NCBI GenBank assembly: GCA_036346205.1
Contig: JARFJB010000102.1
Span: forward strand, 2,132,001 to 2,196,000
Origin: Vesta saturnalis
Taxonomy: Eukaryota > Arthropoda > Insecta > Coleoptera > Lampyridae
Length of the DNA stretch: 64,000 nt
Direction: 5' to 3'
A program made the translations under genes and the position numbers. The notes under the pieces were generated by a model. The model worked only from the letters and a program-made list of their open reading frames with translations, ran no database searches and was not told where the DNA came from. The number at the start of each line of letters is the position of its first letter. Within the stretch, counting starts at the first letter, position 1. Positions 49,080 through 59,939 of this stretch are shown here, piece after piece.

Positions 49080-51235
49080 TATATATATATATATATATAA
49101 TAAATATATATATACTATATATATATATATAATTACAAAGATCTTAAAATAGTATTATTTATCTAATTTAATTTCTAAATGGGATAAGGTTCTTATGAAA
49201 ATATTAAAAAAAAATATATTAGCTCAAAATCTTTTGGGGATAGGGTTCAATTGTTAAACATTGATTGTTGAAAATAAATTAAATCTGAGAATATTCATGT
49301 AAATGATCAAATTGTATTTTATAAAACAGTTACAGTGAAACCAACTTTGTTGAGATTAACTACGCTTGTCGTACTTAAACTCAAATAAATGTAGCTTGTC
49401 AAATTTTCAATTGATCTATATTGACAATTAATTTTGTTTGAGGTAAACTTATTAATTTTATAACAACACTGAATCATTTACTTTTAGATATTGACACGAT
49501 TCGTACAAAATTTATACATTATTTAAAAAATAAATACAGGACATCAAAAAAAAATCAATAGGGTTGATGAAATAACCATGTTTGAAATCCCAAATAATAG
49601 GTACTCCACATTAAACATTGGACGTAGACTTCCTTCCATAAATCGGTGATATTGCCTCTTGTCCCAAATATGCTGCTTAACATTCCATAATTTCTGTTGA
49701 CTTTCTTCATGGAATGATGTACTTACAATGCTAAATACTTTCAGACAAGCACTTTATTTTATTTGTTCTTAAATGTTGTTTTATTTAATAATTTCTCGAT
49801 TTAATTTTGTATTTTAATTTAAATTTGTATTCATTGCATTTATTTTAGATTCTTGAAATGAAAATTTATTTTATGATCTATTATCACCAACAAAATAAAC
49901 ATCGAATCCAAAATAATTGAAGAAATTTATTAACATACAAAAAGTTGCACATCAACCGATGTTTACGATCTTGAAAACGAAGAATTAATTTTATCGAACA
50001 ATTGTGATCGGTAACCTTATTTAATTTTTGAAAACAATTTTCGATATGTCAATATCGATCGCTTTTCAAATCGATAATGTTTACGAGAATTGTTACTTAT
50101 AACCCAAATAACACTAACACTATGACTTGTTAGTCACAAATTTTCAAAACAAGAGAAGAGAAATGAATCTTTATACATTTCTCCTAGATACCAAATTTTC
50201 AATTTTTTCATTACACAAAGATTCTAGCTTTGATTGAAAAAAATTGTAAACTTAAAAACATAAATTATAATAATTAAAACAATGATTTGATTTTAATGAC
50301 ATTTGGAATCAGCAAAATTCCGCATAAAAAACTCACTATTTCTCAATAATTTATTCTGAATTAATCAATTCTAATATCAAAAAAATATCCTACAAATTAA
50401 TTATATTCAATTCCACATAAAACATTTTATTTCAACCATTTTATTTAAATTTTACAAATTTCCACTCACATCTAACATGTGTAGTTAACCTAACTTTCTA
50501 ATTTTATGTTTATATTACATTTATAGTAAATCCTTATTAAATGTTTTAATTTATTTTAAACTTACTCCTATAAAACTATAAATTTGTGAAATTTTACAAA
50601 TAATACTTAACCAACTTAATATAAATTTATTTAATTGTGTAATAACTGTCATAACATTGAAAATTCATAAATGTCTAAACAATACTGTTTACTTGTATCA
50701 TATCTTAATTTTGTCATTTGACATTTTCATATTGTTTACATTTTGTCAATTTTAAAATTTAATTTATATTAATACTCACAATTGTTGTTCATGTTCTTAA
50801 TTATGTTTTGCCTATCTTATGCACGTTTTATATATTTGTCTTTGAATTACAAATATACTATGTTGTATCACCTTTCTTTCATATTTCAAATAGTTTATGT
50901 ACTAATACTACATTCTACATTTTATAATTATCATATTCTATGATCAATATCTGATATGTTCAAAATATTAAAATTCATTGAATAAAATGCGAAATAAAAA
51001 TGTTAAGAAACAATCGTACCTAATATAATCGTGTTGACCTTCATGCTACTGGTATAGCTCAATTTTATGAAAATAACAACTTGTGCAAATCCCACAAAGC
51101 CTGTTTGTCACATCAAACCATAATTTTGCACTAACTTTTTCTCATTAAAGAACTGTATTCAAAATTTATCTAACTTGCCTACTATAGAAATTTCAAACTA
51201 ATAAACTTAGCTTTATTATACCTACTTAATCATCT

Positions 51236-51282
<47 letters not shown>

Positions 51283-52270
51283 TATCTTACTGTTTTATTA
51301 CACTAAACTGTATTACAAAGTACGTTTATAACAATACGCTTTTTTAACATTTTGTTTTCTAAATATAAGTATTAATTAACGACATTTTGAGGTATCTATT
51401 TAACCTTTCGAAAATATTACATCTTCACTGTTATTTTTGGAAATCAATATTTTGTAATCGTAGCTAAAAAATAAAATTCATTCTTGATTTTACTTAGCCC
51501 TTAAATTTAATGGCAATATAAGTTCAATTTTTCAGTTCGTTAAAGTCACAATTTGATATCCTAAAATACCAAGTAGATTTTTTCTAACACAAATATTTTA
51601 TTTCAGTTAATTAAAATTTTATATTTTAATCCTACATTTGGAACATGATAAAGACAATCATTATAATATCCATACACTTCTAAACATTTATTAATATCAT
51701 TTAATAATTTGTTGCAGAAATAGGTTTATTCGTAATTTGTTCTAATATTGTAAATGGTATAAAGGTATCAAGGTATAAATCTTATAATGGTCTAAATCAA
51801 TGTTTTAAAGCGTTTCAATAAAATCGTTAAAATAACTAGAGACACCAACCATAAAAAAGATAATGCCGTTGACTCAGCAGGTAGATTAAACCGGTCTGAT
51901 TCAGCTTAATTACCAACAATTTCGCTGTTATATTCACTAACATCAATATAGTAACTTCTAGGTAAATAAAAAATGATCTCAGACGCCAAGTTATTTTTTT
52001 TCGAATAACTAAACCGAGGATACAATAAAGCATTCATCAAAAAAAAAAAATTTTATAATTGGTAAAATAAATACTCAATGGGAACTAAATTTTATTACTA
52101 GAGAAAACAATCATATTTTTTTTAACAATAATTTAATTTTTATTAACATTTTTAGTTAAAAAGAATTCTGAATTAAATGAAAATGAATTAAACGTTTAAT
52201 TAAAATGTAATTAAAAGTAGAATTAAATGACAATTAAAATTATAATTAAAATCAAGTAAAAGTATAATAT
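49080..52270 (+). repeat. Long direct duplication, copy 2, about 18% shorter
   Basis: Follows 44590-48460 block by block, but with very many losses of about 1-12 bases, often of one unit of a short internal repeat, and few matching gains. For example GCTTGCGTTGCGTACTT becomes GCTTGTCGTACTT. No coding sequence. Confidence 0.85.
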
Positions 52271-52344
52271 TTATAGGTTATCTTATTACTTATTAATACA
52301 ATAACAATAATAAATAATAATACATGCAGCTATATTTAAAACGT

Positions 52345-54937
52345 TTAATATGTATAATATAGGTACATATCAATGAATAAAATGATCTTGCCAAGGACTT
52401 TTCCCTCGTTCACAAAATAACTCATAAATTCATTTCTTATTTGTTTTGCTGTTATCTCAGAGTAACGAGAACGTTGTAATGGTTCAAGCGTTGATCTTCT
52501 TGTTGTAAGTCCTGACGACGTTGTACCCTCTTCAAAGTTTTCTCTATCAAAAGAATCTGACGAAGCATATGAAGAAAATGATGTTGTCATCAAATAATTA
52601 TGCAAAACACAAGTTGTTCTAACAGCTGCTTCTATGTTTTCAGTTGACATATTAATTTGTGTTCTGTAACTTCTAAACCTTGCTGCTAGTATGCCAAATG
52701 CGTTTTCAACTATGTGGCGTGCTCGTGATGTTCGGTAATTATAAATCTTCTTCGCTCTACTATCCAAGTCATTTTGTCGAAATGGTTTCATCATATCTTT
52801 TCTAAGAGGAAACGCGTCGTCAGCTACAAAATCATACGGCAGCGTTCGTGAACTATTACCCAATGTGTCTTCTTTAGGAATATTTAAAGAATTATTTTCC
52901 AACTTTTCGTAAAAAATCGTATTCAAGAACACTCCTCCATCTGATACTCTGCCATTTGTACCAAAATCAAACAGCAAGAATTTGTATTTTGCATCAACAA
53001 TTGCCATGAGGACCATACTATGTCTATTTTTGTAGCACTGTTAGGTGGAGGCACGATTTCAACGTGCTTAACATCAATGACACCTAAACAGTGAGGAAAG
53101 TTCCATCGTTCATGGAATTCCCTTGCTATTGTTTTCCATTCATCTTCCGTTTGTGGTAACTGAAACAAAGATAGGAGATTCATTATTATTAATAATAATA
53201 ATTTATTTCAAAAACTTAACTACTACAACTATTACTACACTACAACTGTTATTATATTACATACTATAACTATTTTGGACATGATATATATATTTATTAT
53301 GTTCAAGTGTTAATTATTTATACTATGAAATTATGAATTTATTGACTATTGCCTTGCTTATTGACTATGAGGATACCAAACTATATATTTCTTTTTTACA
53401 GGAATAATCCACGTCGCAATATGACCCACTAACCCCAGGGCGATCTGATGACGAAAGAGAAACACTAACACCAGGCCGATCTGATTTCGAAAGAGACACA
53501 CCACCAGGCCGACCTGACATCGAAAGAGACACACCAACACCAGATCGATGTGACATCGAAAGAGACGTATCAACGCCAAATCGGTCTGATTCTGGAAGAG
53601 GCACGCTGCGACCAAATCGTTCAAAATCCACGAAAACTGCATATGAAGAGGCACTACTAAGTGTGAAAGAGCATTTTAAACGTCCGAGGATTCCGGAAAA
53701 TCGTTTTGAAGTATATGGACGAAATGTAGGCATGAAATTACAAGGATTACCAAAACAGCAAAGAATTATTGCTGAAAAAATTATTAATGAGACTTTGTTC
53801 TTAGCCGAAATGGGTGATTTAACTACGTCACACACTGTCAAAACCAGCGATCTTATTAACACATTTTTTTCCCATCAGCCACACATTCAAGTACCATCTA
53901 ATCAACCAAACGTTCAAACTGTCTCCACTCAGCCACACGTCGTATCATCTAATCAACTATACACTGAAACATTTTCCACTCAGTCACACATTCAAGCATC
54001 ATCTAATCAATCAAACGTTCAAACTGTCTCCACTCAGCCCCACATCGTATCATCTAATCAACTATACGCTGAAAACTTTTCCAACCTTGATCAACAACAT
54101 GCTCAAACTCACGATTCTCTCCTCCACACGGCTGATTCATTTGTACATAGTTTCACTGATAAATTATTATTGAATTTTATTATTAAGATTTCATTTCTTC
54201 ATTGTTGAATAATTTCTGTTCGTTATTTCATTCTATTGATTTAATTAATAAACATGTAAAATAACGATCACAATTGCTGTTTTCTATTAATAGCCATCAT
54301 TCATCATAACATCAAAAATAATTTTCTTATTGTTTTCTAGATACTTAAACTAGACAGGATGGTAAATAATAAAGCGGTCAAGCTCCTCCCTCGACCTCGT
54401 TCGAGCCTGTTTCTAAGTTAAATCAGCCCAGTAGTTTCGGAGCCTATTCAAAGCAAACATAACAATTCAGATATCTTTCCTCGTTCCTATAATATTAGTA
54501 TACATTTAAAACTTACCTTTAAGTAATCTTGTTGTAGAACTTTATACAAAACATCACAAGTTTCAGAAATGATTCGACTGAGGGCCTGTTTTGATATCAT
54601 CGTAGAAAACTTCATGCATTCGTATGAGCGACCTGTAGCTAAAAACCTCAGTGTTGCAGACAATCTTTCATGAGGACTTATTGCTTCTCTCATCACGGTA
54701 TCCCTTTTTTGTATAAGCGGTGTAACTAGACACAGGAGGTGTAAGTAAGTCTCTTCATTCATTCTTAAATAATTATGCCAATCTTTTGGAGGAAATTTCA
54801 ATTCATTTAATAAATTTATATGAGTATGACTTCGGCTTTTAAGAAGCCAGTCCTTCACACACTACGTGATTTTCTTCTTTTTGCACAATAAGCCAGGCTA
54901 GCGCTAGCGCGTCATCGTCTTCCATCGCGGATGACAT
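52345..54937 (-). pseudogene. PIF/Harbinger transposase (HARBI1-like), nearly intact
   Basis: Nuclease of a PIF/Harbinger DNA transposon. The first exon starts MSSAMEDDDALALAWLIVQK at 54937, shifts frame near 54855, then reads VKDWLLKSRSHTHINLLNEL, NYLRMNEETYLHLL and ATLRFLATGRSY. It ends at AAG|GTAAGT (54517). A GT-AG intron runs to 53160. The second exon begins LPQTEDEWKTIAREFHERWN and has the DDE region: GVIDVKH, DFGTNGRVSDGGVF, FVADDAFPL and ENAFGILAARFRSY. One missing A in an A run at about 53027-53031 breaks the frame before MVLMAIVDAKY. A second one-base loss near 52398 replaces the expected SPWQD end (stop at 52370). The rest of the frame is open, so the copy is young or the frame breaks are base-call errors. 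Confidence 0.85.
53405..54208 (+). CDS. Harbinger partner protein, BESS-like C-terminal part
   Basis: Plus-strand ORF inside the intron of the opposite-strand transposase. Reading before the ATG at 53663, the frame is open from about 53417 and holds five or six degenerate 11-12-residue repeats of the type TPGRSDxERDT. Then come RPRIPENRFEVYGRNVGMKL and LPKQQRIIAEKIINETLFLA, a BESS/MADF-partner type motif found in the second protein of insect PIF/Harbinger elements. A Gln/Ser-rich tail with two or three repeats of the QPHIQVPSNQPNVQTVSTQ kind closes it. A MADF or Myb-like DNA-binding domain would be expected upstream but is not seen; a 5' exon may be lost or elsewhere. A TTTTTTACAG acceptor at 53400 precedes the open frame, but a stop lies directly after it in this frame. 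Confidence 0.55.
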
Positions 54938-54939
54938 GT

Positions 54940-55364
54940 TTCTTGTCTGAGTTTCTGCGGAGAACTGATGATCGACGCAAATATTTTGGACGTATGGACA
55001 CTCTTTGGACGTTCGATAAACTGCACAAACGAACTGCGCAGTCGGATCGCTACGATAAATCGTTGTCGTGTATGCCGGGCTTAATAAATGTCAACGAAAC
55101 GTATTTGCGCATTTATCTATGAGTCATTGACGACAGAAAGTTGACGTAATACGTCTTATAAAAGTCGTCTTAACCTTGGATTACGTAACGCTCGGATGAG
55201 TTATAGTTGGAGAAAACCCAGAATGTGAAAGTTAGGATGAGCCATGCGAAAGTTGTTTTAACCTTGAAGTGCGTATCGCGCAACCGATGGGGAAAACCCA
55301 GAAAATTGGTGAAGTAAGTTAGGTAAGTGTGTTACGATTGTTTTGTCCTGTTTTGTATTGACGT
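54940..55364. other. Possible right part of the Harbinger element
   Basis: No gene recognised. Two short similar segments ending GGAGAAAACCCAGAA / GGGGAAAACCCAGAA occur at about 55210 and 55290. Terminal inverted repeats of the element could not be fixed. Confidence 0.4.
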
Positions 55365-55712
55365 ATAATTAGGTGCCGTAAGAACTTCTGCATCAATTTG
55401 TTAGTTTTACGGATGACGTAAGTATTGTGCATCAATTTGTTTTTTAACGAACAGCATGTTGTAAGAAATTTTTTTATGCCTTAAGAATATTGTATCGATT
55501 TGTTTTTTTACTTCTATGCTGTAAGAAATTGTTTTTAACGAATGCTGGAAAAATTTATTGTGACGAATATTGTAAGAATCTATTTTAACGAATGCATGTT
55601 GTAAGAAAATATTTTCAACGAATGATGTAAGAATTTTGCATCAATTGGTTTTCACGAATGCCGTAAGAATTTGTTTATTAATAAATGCTGTAAGAATATT
55701 TTTGTGTTATTG
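55365..55712. repeat. Degenerate tandem array, ACGAATGCTGTAAGAA-type unit
   Basis: About nine imperfect units of roughly 35-45 bp, consensus near ACGAATGCTGTAAGAATTT with a variable GCATCAATTTGTTTTT part. Same unit as at 48550-48760. Confidence 0.75.
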
Positions 55713-55714
55713 AG

Positions 55715-56815
55715 TAAAACCATGTGATGAAGATGGCTAAGGTTACGGTATGTCATGATTTCAAAAAGGAACCTAAACTACTATTTTTTAATTTTTTAGG
55801 GTTACTGGATTCTTTAGTTTCGATATTATATTCTGGAGCTTTTTATAGTTGGTAGGAGAAAGTGGGGCTCACCTTATAGAAGCTGTTGATAACTTAAAGC
55901 GTTTCTTTTTTTTTGGAGCGTAATAAACGTATGTATCCCTCGACAGGTTAATACTACTCATTTTACGTAAACTGAATAAGAGACCCCATACTTTTTCAAA
56001 ACTGTGATTCTGAATGGAAGTTCAAGTTGAAGCAGTAGTTCATGAGGATTTATTGTAGAATTAGTAATTTTTTCCACTTTGCCTTCGAATAGGTCCTGAT
56101 ACAGACATTAGTTTCACTAAAATTTCCAACCTTTAAAGATTCATGTATTCTATTACATCACCCCATTCAATTCTTCGTCGTAGTGTTACTAGACTGATCT
56201 AAGTTAATTTTTGTTGATTCTAATTTTTATTAATGAGCACGTTTATCTTCATGCCCGTTGCTTCTTAAGCCAACATTGTTTTACTTCGTCACACAGTTTA
56301 CTGTGTTCTGGTATTTAGTGAAAATGCTGAGTATATTAGGGAAAAGACATTTCAAATATAGTGTCGACTGCTTGTGATTTTTTGGGACAAGGTTTAATAT
56401 AAATACTTGTTAAAATAAATTTAGATTAGCGATGATTTTTTTAAATATCTTTGATTATGGAAAATTATTTCAGTAGTCATTTGAAAAAAGGCTTTGTTTA
56501 CTGTTTTGTTATAATGCAGACACTCTATTGGCATTACTAAACAACTTTGTTGGATTAAGCCATTGTGTAAGTTGAGTAACATATTTTTAATTATTTTAGT
56601 TATCGTGGAATTTTCTTTATTCAGACTTAACGACGTTTTTGGCTTTAAAATTTGTTATCGTTGAGTTTACCTTGTATAGAGTGATCGATTTGATTATTAA
56701 CGTTCTTAAGTTGTAGTTGAAAGCTTATTTGGTTTATTGGATTAAAGATTTGGTTAACGGCGATAGTGTCAGGATGAAAGCGTGCCTTTTTACTAAATTG
56801 GTTTCGTGTATATAT
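55715..56815. other. Intergenic stretch, nothing recognised
   Basis: T-rich, no coding sequence or repeat recognised. Confidence 0.5.
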
Positions 56816-56872
56816 TTTTTTTTATGATTGTGTACCTGAACAGGCTAAATTTGGCCTATCGTGCTAAAGCAC

Positions 56873-57370
56873 TCAGGAACACTTAGGAGGATGGTTAGAG
56901 GGATAATTAATTGCCAATAGATGCCTATGAACAGCTACCTTAAATTTTCTCATATCATAAGTGAGAGGAAAACAGGAACTAGGGAGATCATTCCAGAGTT
57001 TAGAAGCCGTGTAGAAGAATGTGGATTGTGCCCGTTTGGTACGACAAGTGGAGATTTGTACTGCATACTGATGATGTGAATGGGCGAACCAAGTGTTTCT
57101 CGCAAAGATAGCCCGAGATGGTATGAAAGAATATAATTCAGCAGCACAATAGCCGTTGTAATAACGATAATACAAAGAAAGAACTGAAACCATCCTTCTA
57201 TGCTCAAGGGACTGTATGTGAGAAGTTAAGGACGGGTCATTTATAAGCCTAATCGCTCTCTTTTGAATACGATCAACGATATCGAGAGCGTATTGGGGAG
57301 AACTAATCCATAGGTGAGAATTATATTTCAATTTGGGCCTTATACAGCAGAAGGAGTTGGCGAGAGGCAA
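56873..57370 (-). pseudogene. LINE ORF2 C-terminal region
   Basis: Open for 165 codons: IRPKLKYNSHLWISSPQYAL, RIQKRAIRLINDPSLTSHIQ, HRRMVSVLSLYYRYYNGYCA and a final TKRAQSTFFYTASKLWNDLP. This is the conserved tail behind the RT of this LINE group. A frame break around 57371-57443 separates it from the RT part. Confidence 0.75.
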
Positions 57371-57443
57371 AGTACTGCTTAGATCTGTACAAAAATCCTA
57401 TTTTACGAGCAGCTGTTTTGGTAGCTGACAGAAGATGGTCAAC

Positions 57444-58425
57444 TCATAAGAGATTTGAAGATAAAGTCATACCCAACAGGGTAATAGAGTCTGAAAACTT
57501 AAGAACTGAGTCATTCATACTTACAACAGGAAATGATCGATCTTTTTTGGCGGACACAAGGCAACACTGAGTTTTGTTAGCATTAAATTTAACTAGATTA
57601 TTGCTTCCCCATTCGAGAATACGTTGAATGTCTTTGTTGATTGAATTTGCCATTTCAGCTTTAACTTCTTGATTTGACATAGAAGGTGGATTACCACTAT
57701 GAGTAGACTGAGATGAACTACAGTGAAGAGTGCTATCGTCAGCAAAGCAATGGATGGGGTTAGTTGTTGAAGAAATAAGGTCATTTATGTACAGCAGAAA
57801 AAGTGTAGGCGCTATAACGGATCCCTGTGGTAAGCCCGCGTTAATCCTAACTTCTTTTGAAAAAAAGCCATCAACTACGACACGTATTCGTCTTTTATCA
57901 AGGAAACTAGAAACCCGGTTGATGAGCATATCATTTAACCCAAACGGGGTGAGTTTAGCAAGTAAACACTTATGCCAAACTTGGTCAAATGCCTTTGAGA
58001 TATCTACTAAGGAGTTTGTTAGTTTCAAGGAACGTGAGCAGTTGCTGATTGATGGCTTTTTCCATGATTTTAGACAAAATGGAAGTGATGGCAATTGGTC
58101 GGTAGTTTGAGGGATCGGTCTTATCGCCTTTTTTGGGAATAGGTTGAACATTTGCTAATTTCCATGATGAAGGGAATTCCCCAGAAGATATAGAGATCGT
58201 ATAGAGCTTAGATAGGACTGGTACTAGTTCGGGGGAACATTTCTTTAAGACAATAGCTGGGATACGATCTGGGCCAGTCGCCTTATTGAGATCAAGCCTA
58301 CTGATGATCGATTCCAAGAGCTTGTACCGAAAATGAGTTGGTTTCATATCGTATGAAGAAGAGTTGGCTAGGGGCACATCTTTTCCAGAATCATTGAGAC
58401 ACGAGTTTGATGCAAACAAATCCAC
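57444..58425 (-). pseudogene. LINE reverse transcriptase, two frames and an internal deletion
   Basis: Frame one (57985-58425) has ISRLDLNKATGPDRIPAIVL and SYRPIAITSILSKIMEKAIN-type RT motifs. Frame two (57444-58151) has DISKAFDQVWHKCLLAKL, AGLPQGSVIAPTLFLLYIND and CFADDSTLHC with the catalytic Asp pair. Compared with the plus copy, about 115 bp before DISKAFD is missing, at a junction with TTAG on both sides, so this copy cannot encode a complete RT. The palm motifs themselves are intact. Confidence 0.85.
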
Positions 58426-58931
58426 AGAAACATTGGCTTTGTCTACAGAATCAGCAACTACCGATCCGTCAATAGATGTCGGGGAGGATGAAAACGTTCC
58501 AAAGTTTTACTAATGGCTTTAGCTAAAGACCAAAATTTACGACTGCTTAAAGGAGATGTAGCTAGTTCATTGCATTTTCGTTGTTCGAACAACTTTTTAG
58601 TTTTAGTGATGTCACTTTTGCAGATATTTCTAGCTCCAACGTATTCTACATGACTGTCGACCGATTTATTAGATTTCTATTTAATGTAATATTTATTTTT
58701 TAAAGATATTACATCAGCACAAGCCTTATTGAACCAAGGTTGGGAACGTGATTGACCTATATGGTACTGTTTTTTGGGAATGTATAACTCCATTCCCATG
58801 AGGATGACTTCAGATACTGAAAGAGCGATGTCCGAAGAAGAGGACGACTTAAAACAATATTCACGCCATAGAAAAGTTGTAAGAAATCCCGTAAATTACT
58901 CCATCGAGCTGATTTAAAACTCCACAAGGTT

Positions 58932-59639
58932 CTATCGGTTTTGCGAACAAACAGTGGAATTAGGTACAGTAGAAATGATTTCTATTAGACAATGGTCGGA
59001 AAGAACTAAAGGCGAAAGAACGGAAGTTTTATAAACAAGAGGGTTTGATGTCAGAAAGAGATCTAGAAGATGTGGAGTATGGTTAGGGTTATCAGGGATT
59101 CTTGTGGGTTCAGAAATCATTTGTGTGAGATCACATGAAATAGCAAATGTTTCTGCACTATGACCAGCAGGATTTGTAGTAGATGAAAACTGAAGCCAAT
59201 TAGAGTTATGAACATTGAAATCGCCTACAATTGAGATATCGCAAGATGGAAACTGAGACAGGAGATAGTCAACTTTCATACTACGGTAATCGAAGAAGTC
59301 TTGAAAGTTACTGTCATTAGGAGACCTATAAATGCAACAGTAGAATTTCACAAAATTAGGGCCAGAATGTTTAAACCAAATCACGCCAAAATTTTTATTT
59401 TCTAAGGAAGAGACCCTCTTGCAAGCAATTCTGTCCTTGATGTAGGCACATACGCCTCCTTTATATCGAAAGTTAGAGTGAAGGTGGTATTGAGGAAATT
59501 GCAAGTCGGGTGACTCGGAGCTTTCAGAGGAGACTTGTGTTTCAGATAGAAACAAAATATCAGGTTGTAATTGTTCAAGATGTTGGTGAATAGCATTAAG
59601 ATTAAACCTAATACCGCGGGTGTTGCAGTAGTGAATCAC
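58932..59639 (-). CDS. LINE endonuclease domain ORF, intact
   Basis: 235 codons of apurinic-type endonuclease: MIHYCNTRGIRFNLNAIHQH, LFLSETQVS (catalytic Glu), FRYKGGVCAYIKD, CCIYRSPNDS, GDFNVHNSNW and LSDHCLIEI (catalytic Asp-His). The frame then closes at 58932, before the linker to RT. It would nick target DNA during retrotransposition, but the rest of the element is broken. The reading may start further upstream, because the ORF opens close to the 5' region. Confidence 0.8.
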   Translation of the reverse strand: MIHYCNTRGIRFNLNAIHQHLEQLQPDILFLSETQVSSESSESPDLQFPQYHLHSNFRYKGGVCAYIKDRIACKRVSSLENKNFGVIWFKHSGPNFVKFYCCIYRSPNDSNFQDFFDYRSMKVDYLLSQFPSCDISIVGDFNVHNSNWLQFSSTTNPAGHSAETFAISCDLTQMISEPTRIPDNPNHTPHLLDLFLTSNPLVYKTSVLSPLVLSDHCLIEIISTVPNSTVCSQNR

Positions 59640-59939
59640 AAAGTTGATACTTTGATGACCTAGGTCGCTTGGGCCCTGCCCTCCCGGACATCCGAATGGG
59701 ACAGGATTTTACGTCCGGCTCTAGAAACCACAGCCATCTTATTTTTTAATTTGGGACTTTTAATCCGATAGAAAGACTGTGAGGGCGAGAAGGAAGACTA
59801 AGGATGAGAATAGATGAAGGATGAAGGAAAAGGTAACCGGCAGCCCTTACCGTGTTCAGAAAATTGGAGACCCAATATTAAGGAGCCCATGATAAGGGTG
59901 GTGGTACCTCCCCGGCTGGCATGGAGTTACGCCTTTGTT

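Larger units (their letters stand above)
56816..59935 (-). mobile_element. Non-LTR retrotransposon (LINE), minus copy
   Basis: About 3.1 kb, nearly full length, reverse orientation relative to the related copy at 36745-39954. A short A run (T's at 56816-56823) marks the 3' tail and similarity to the other copy's 5' region begins at about 59930. Endonuclease and RT are recognisable in order; damage is lighter than in the plus copy. Confidence 0.9.

Noticed and set aside
57730..58110. 126-codon plus-strand ORF
   Set aside because: Antisense shadow of the LINE reverse transcriptase.
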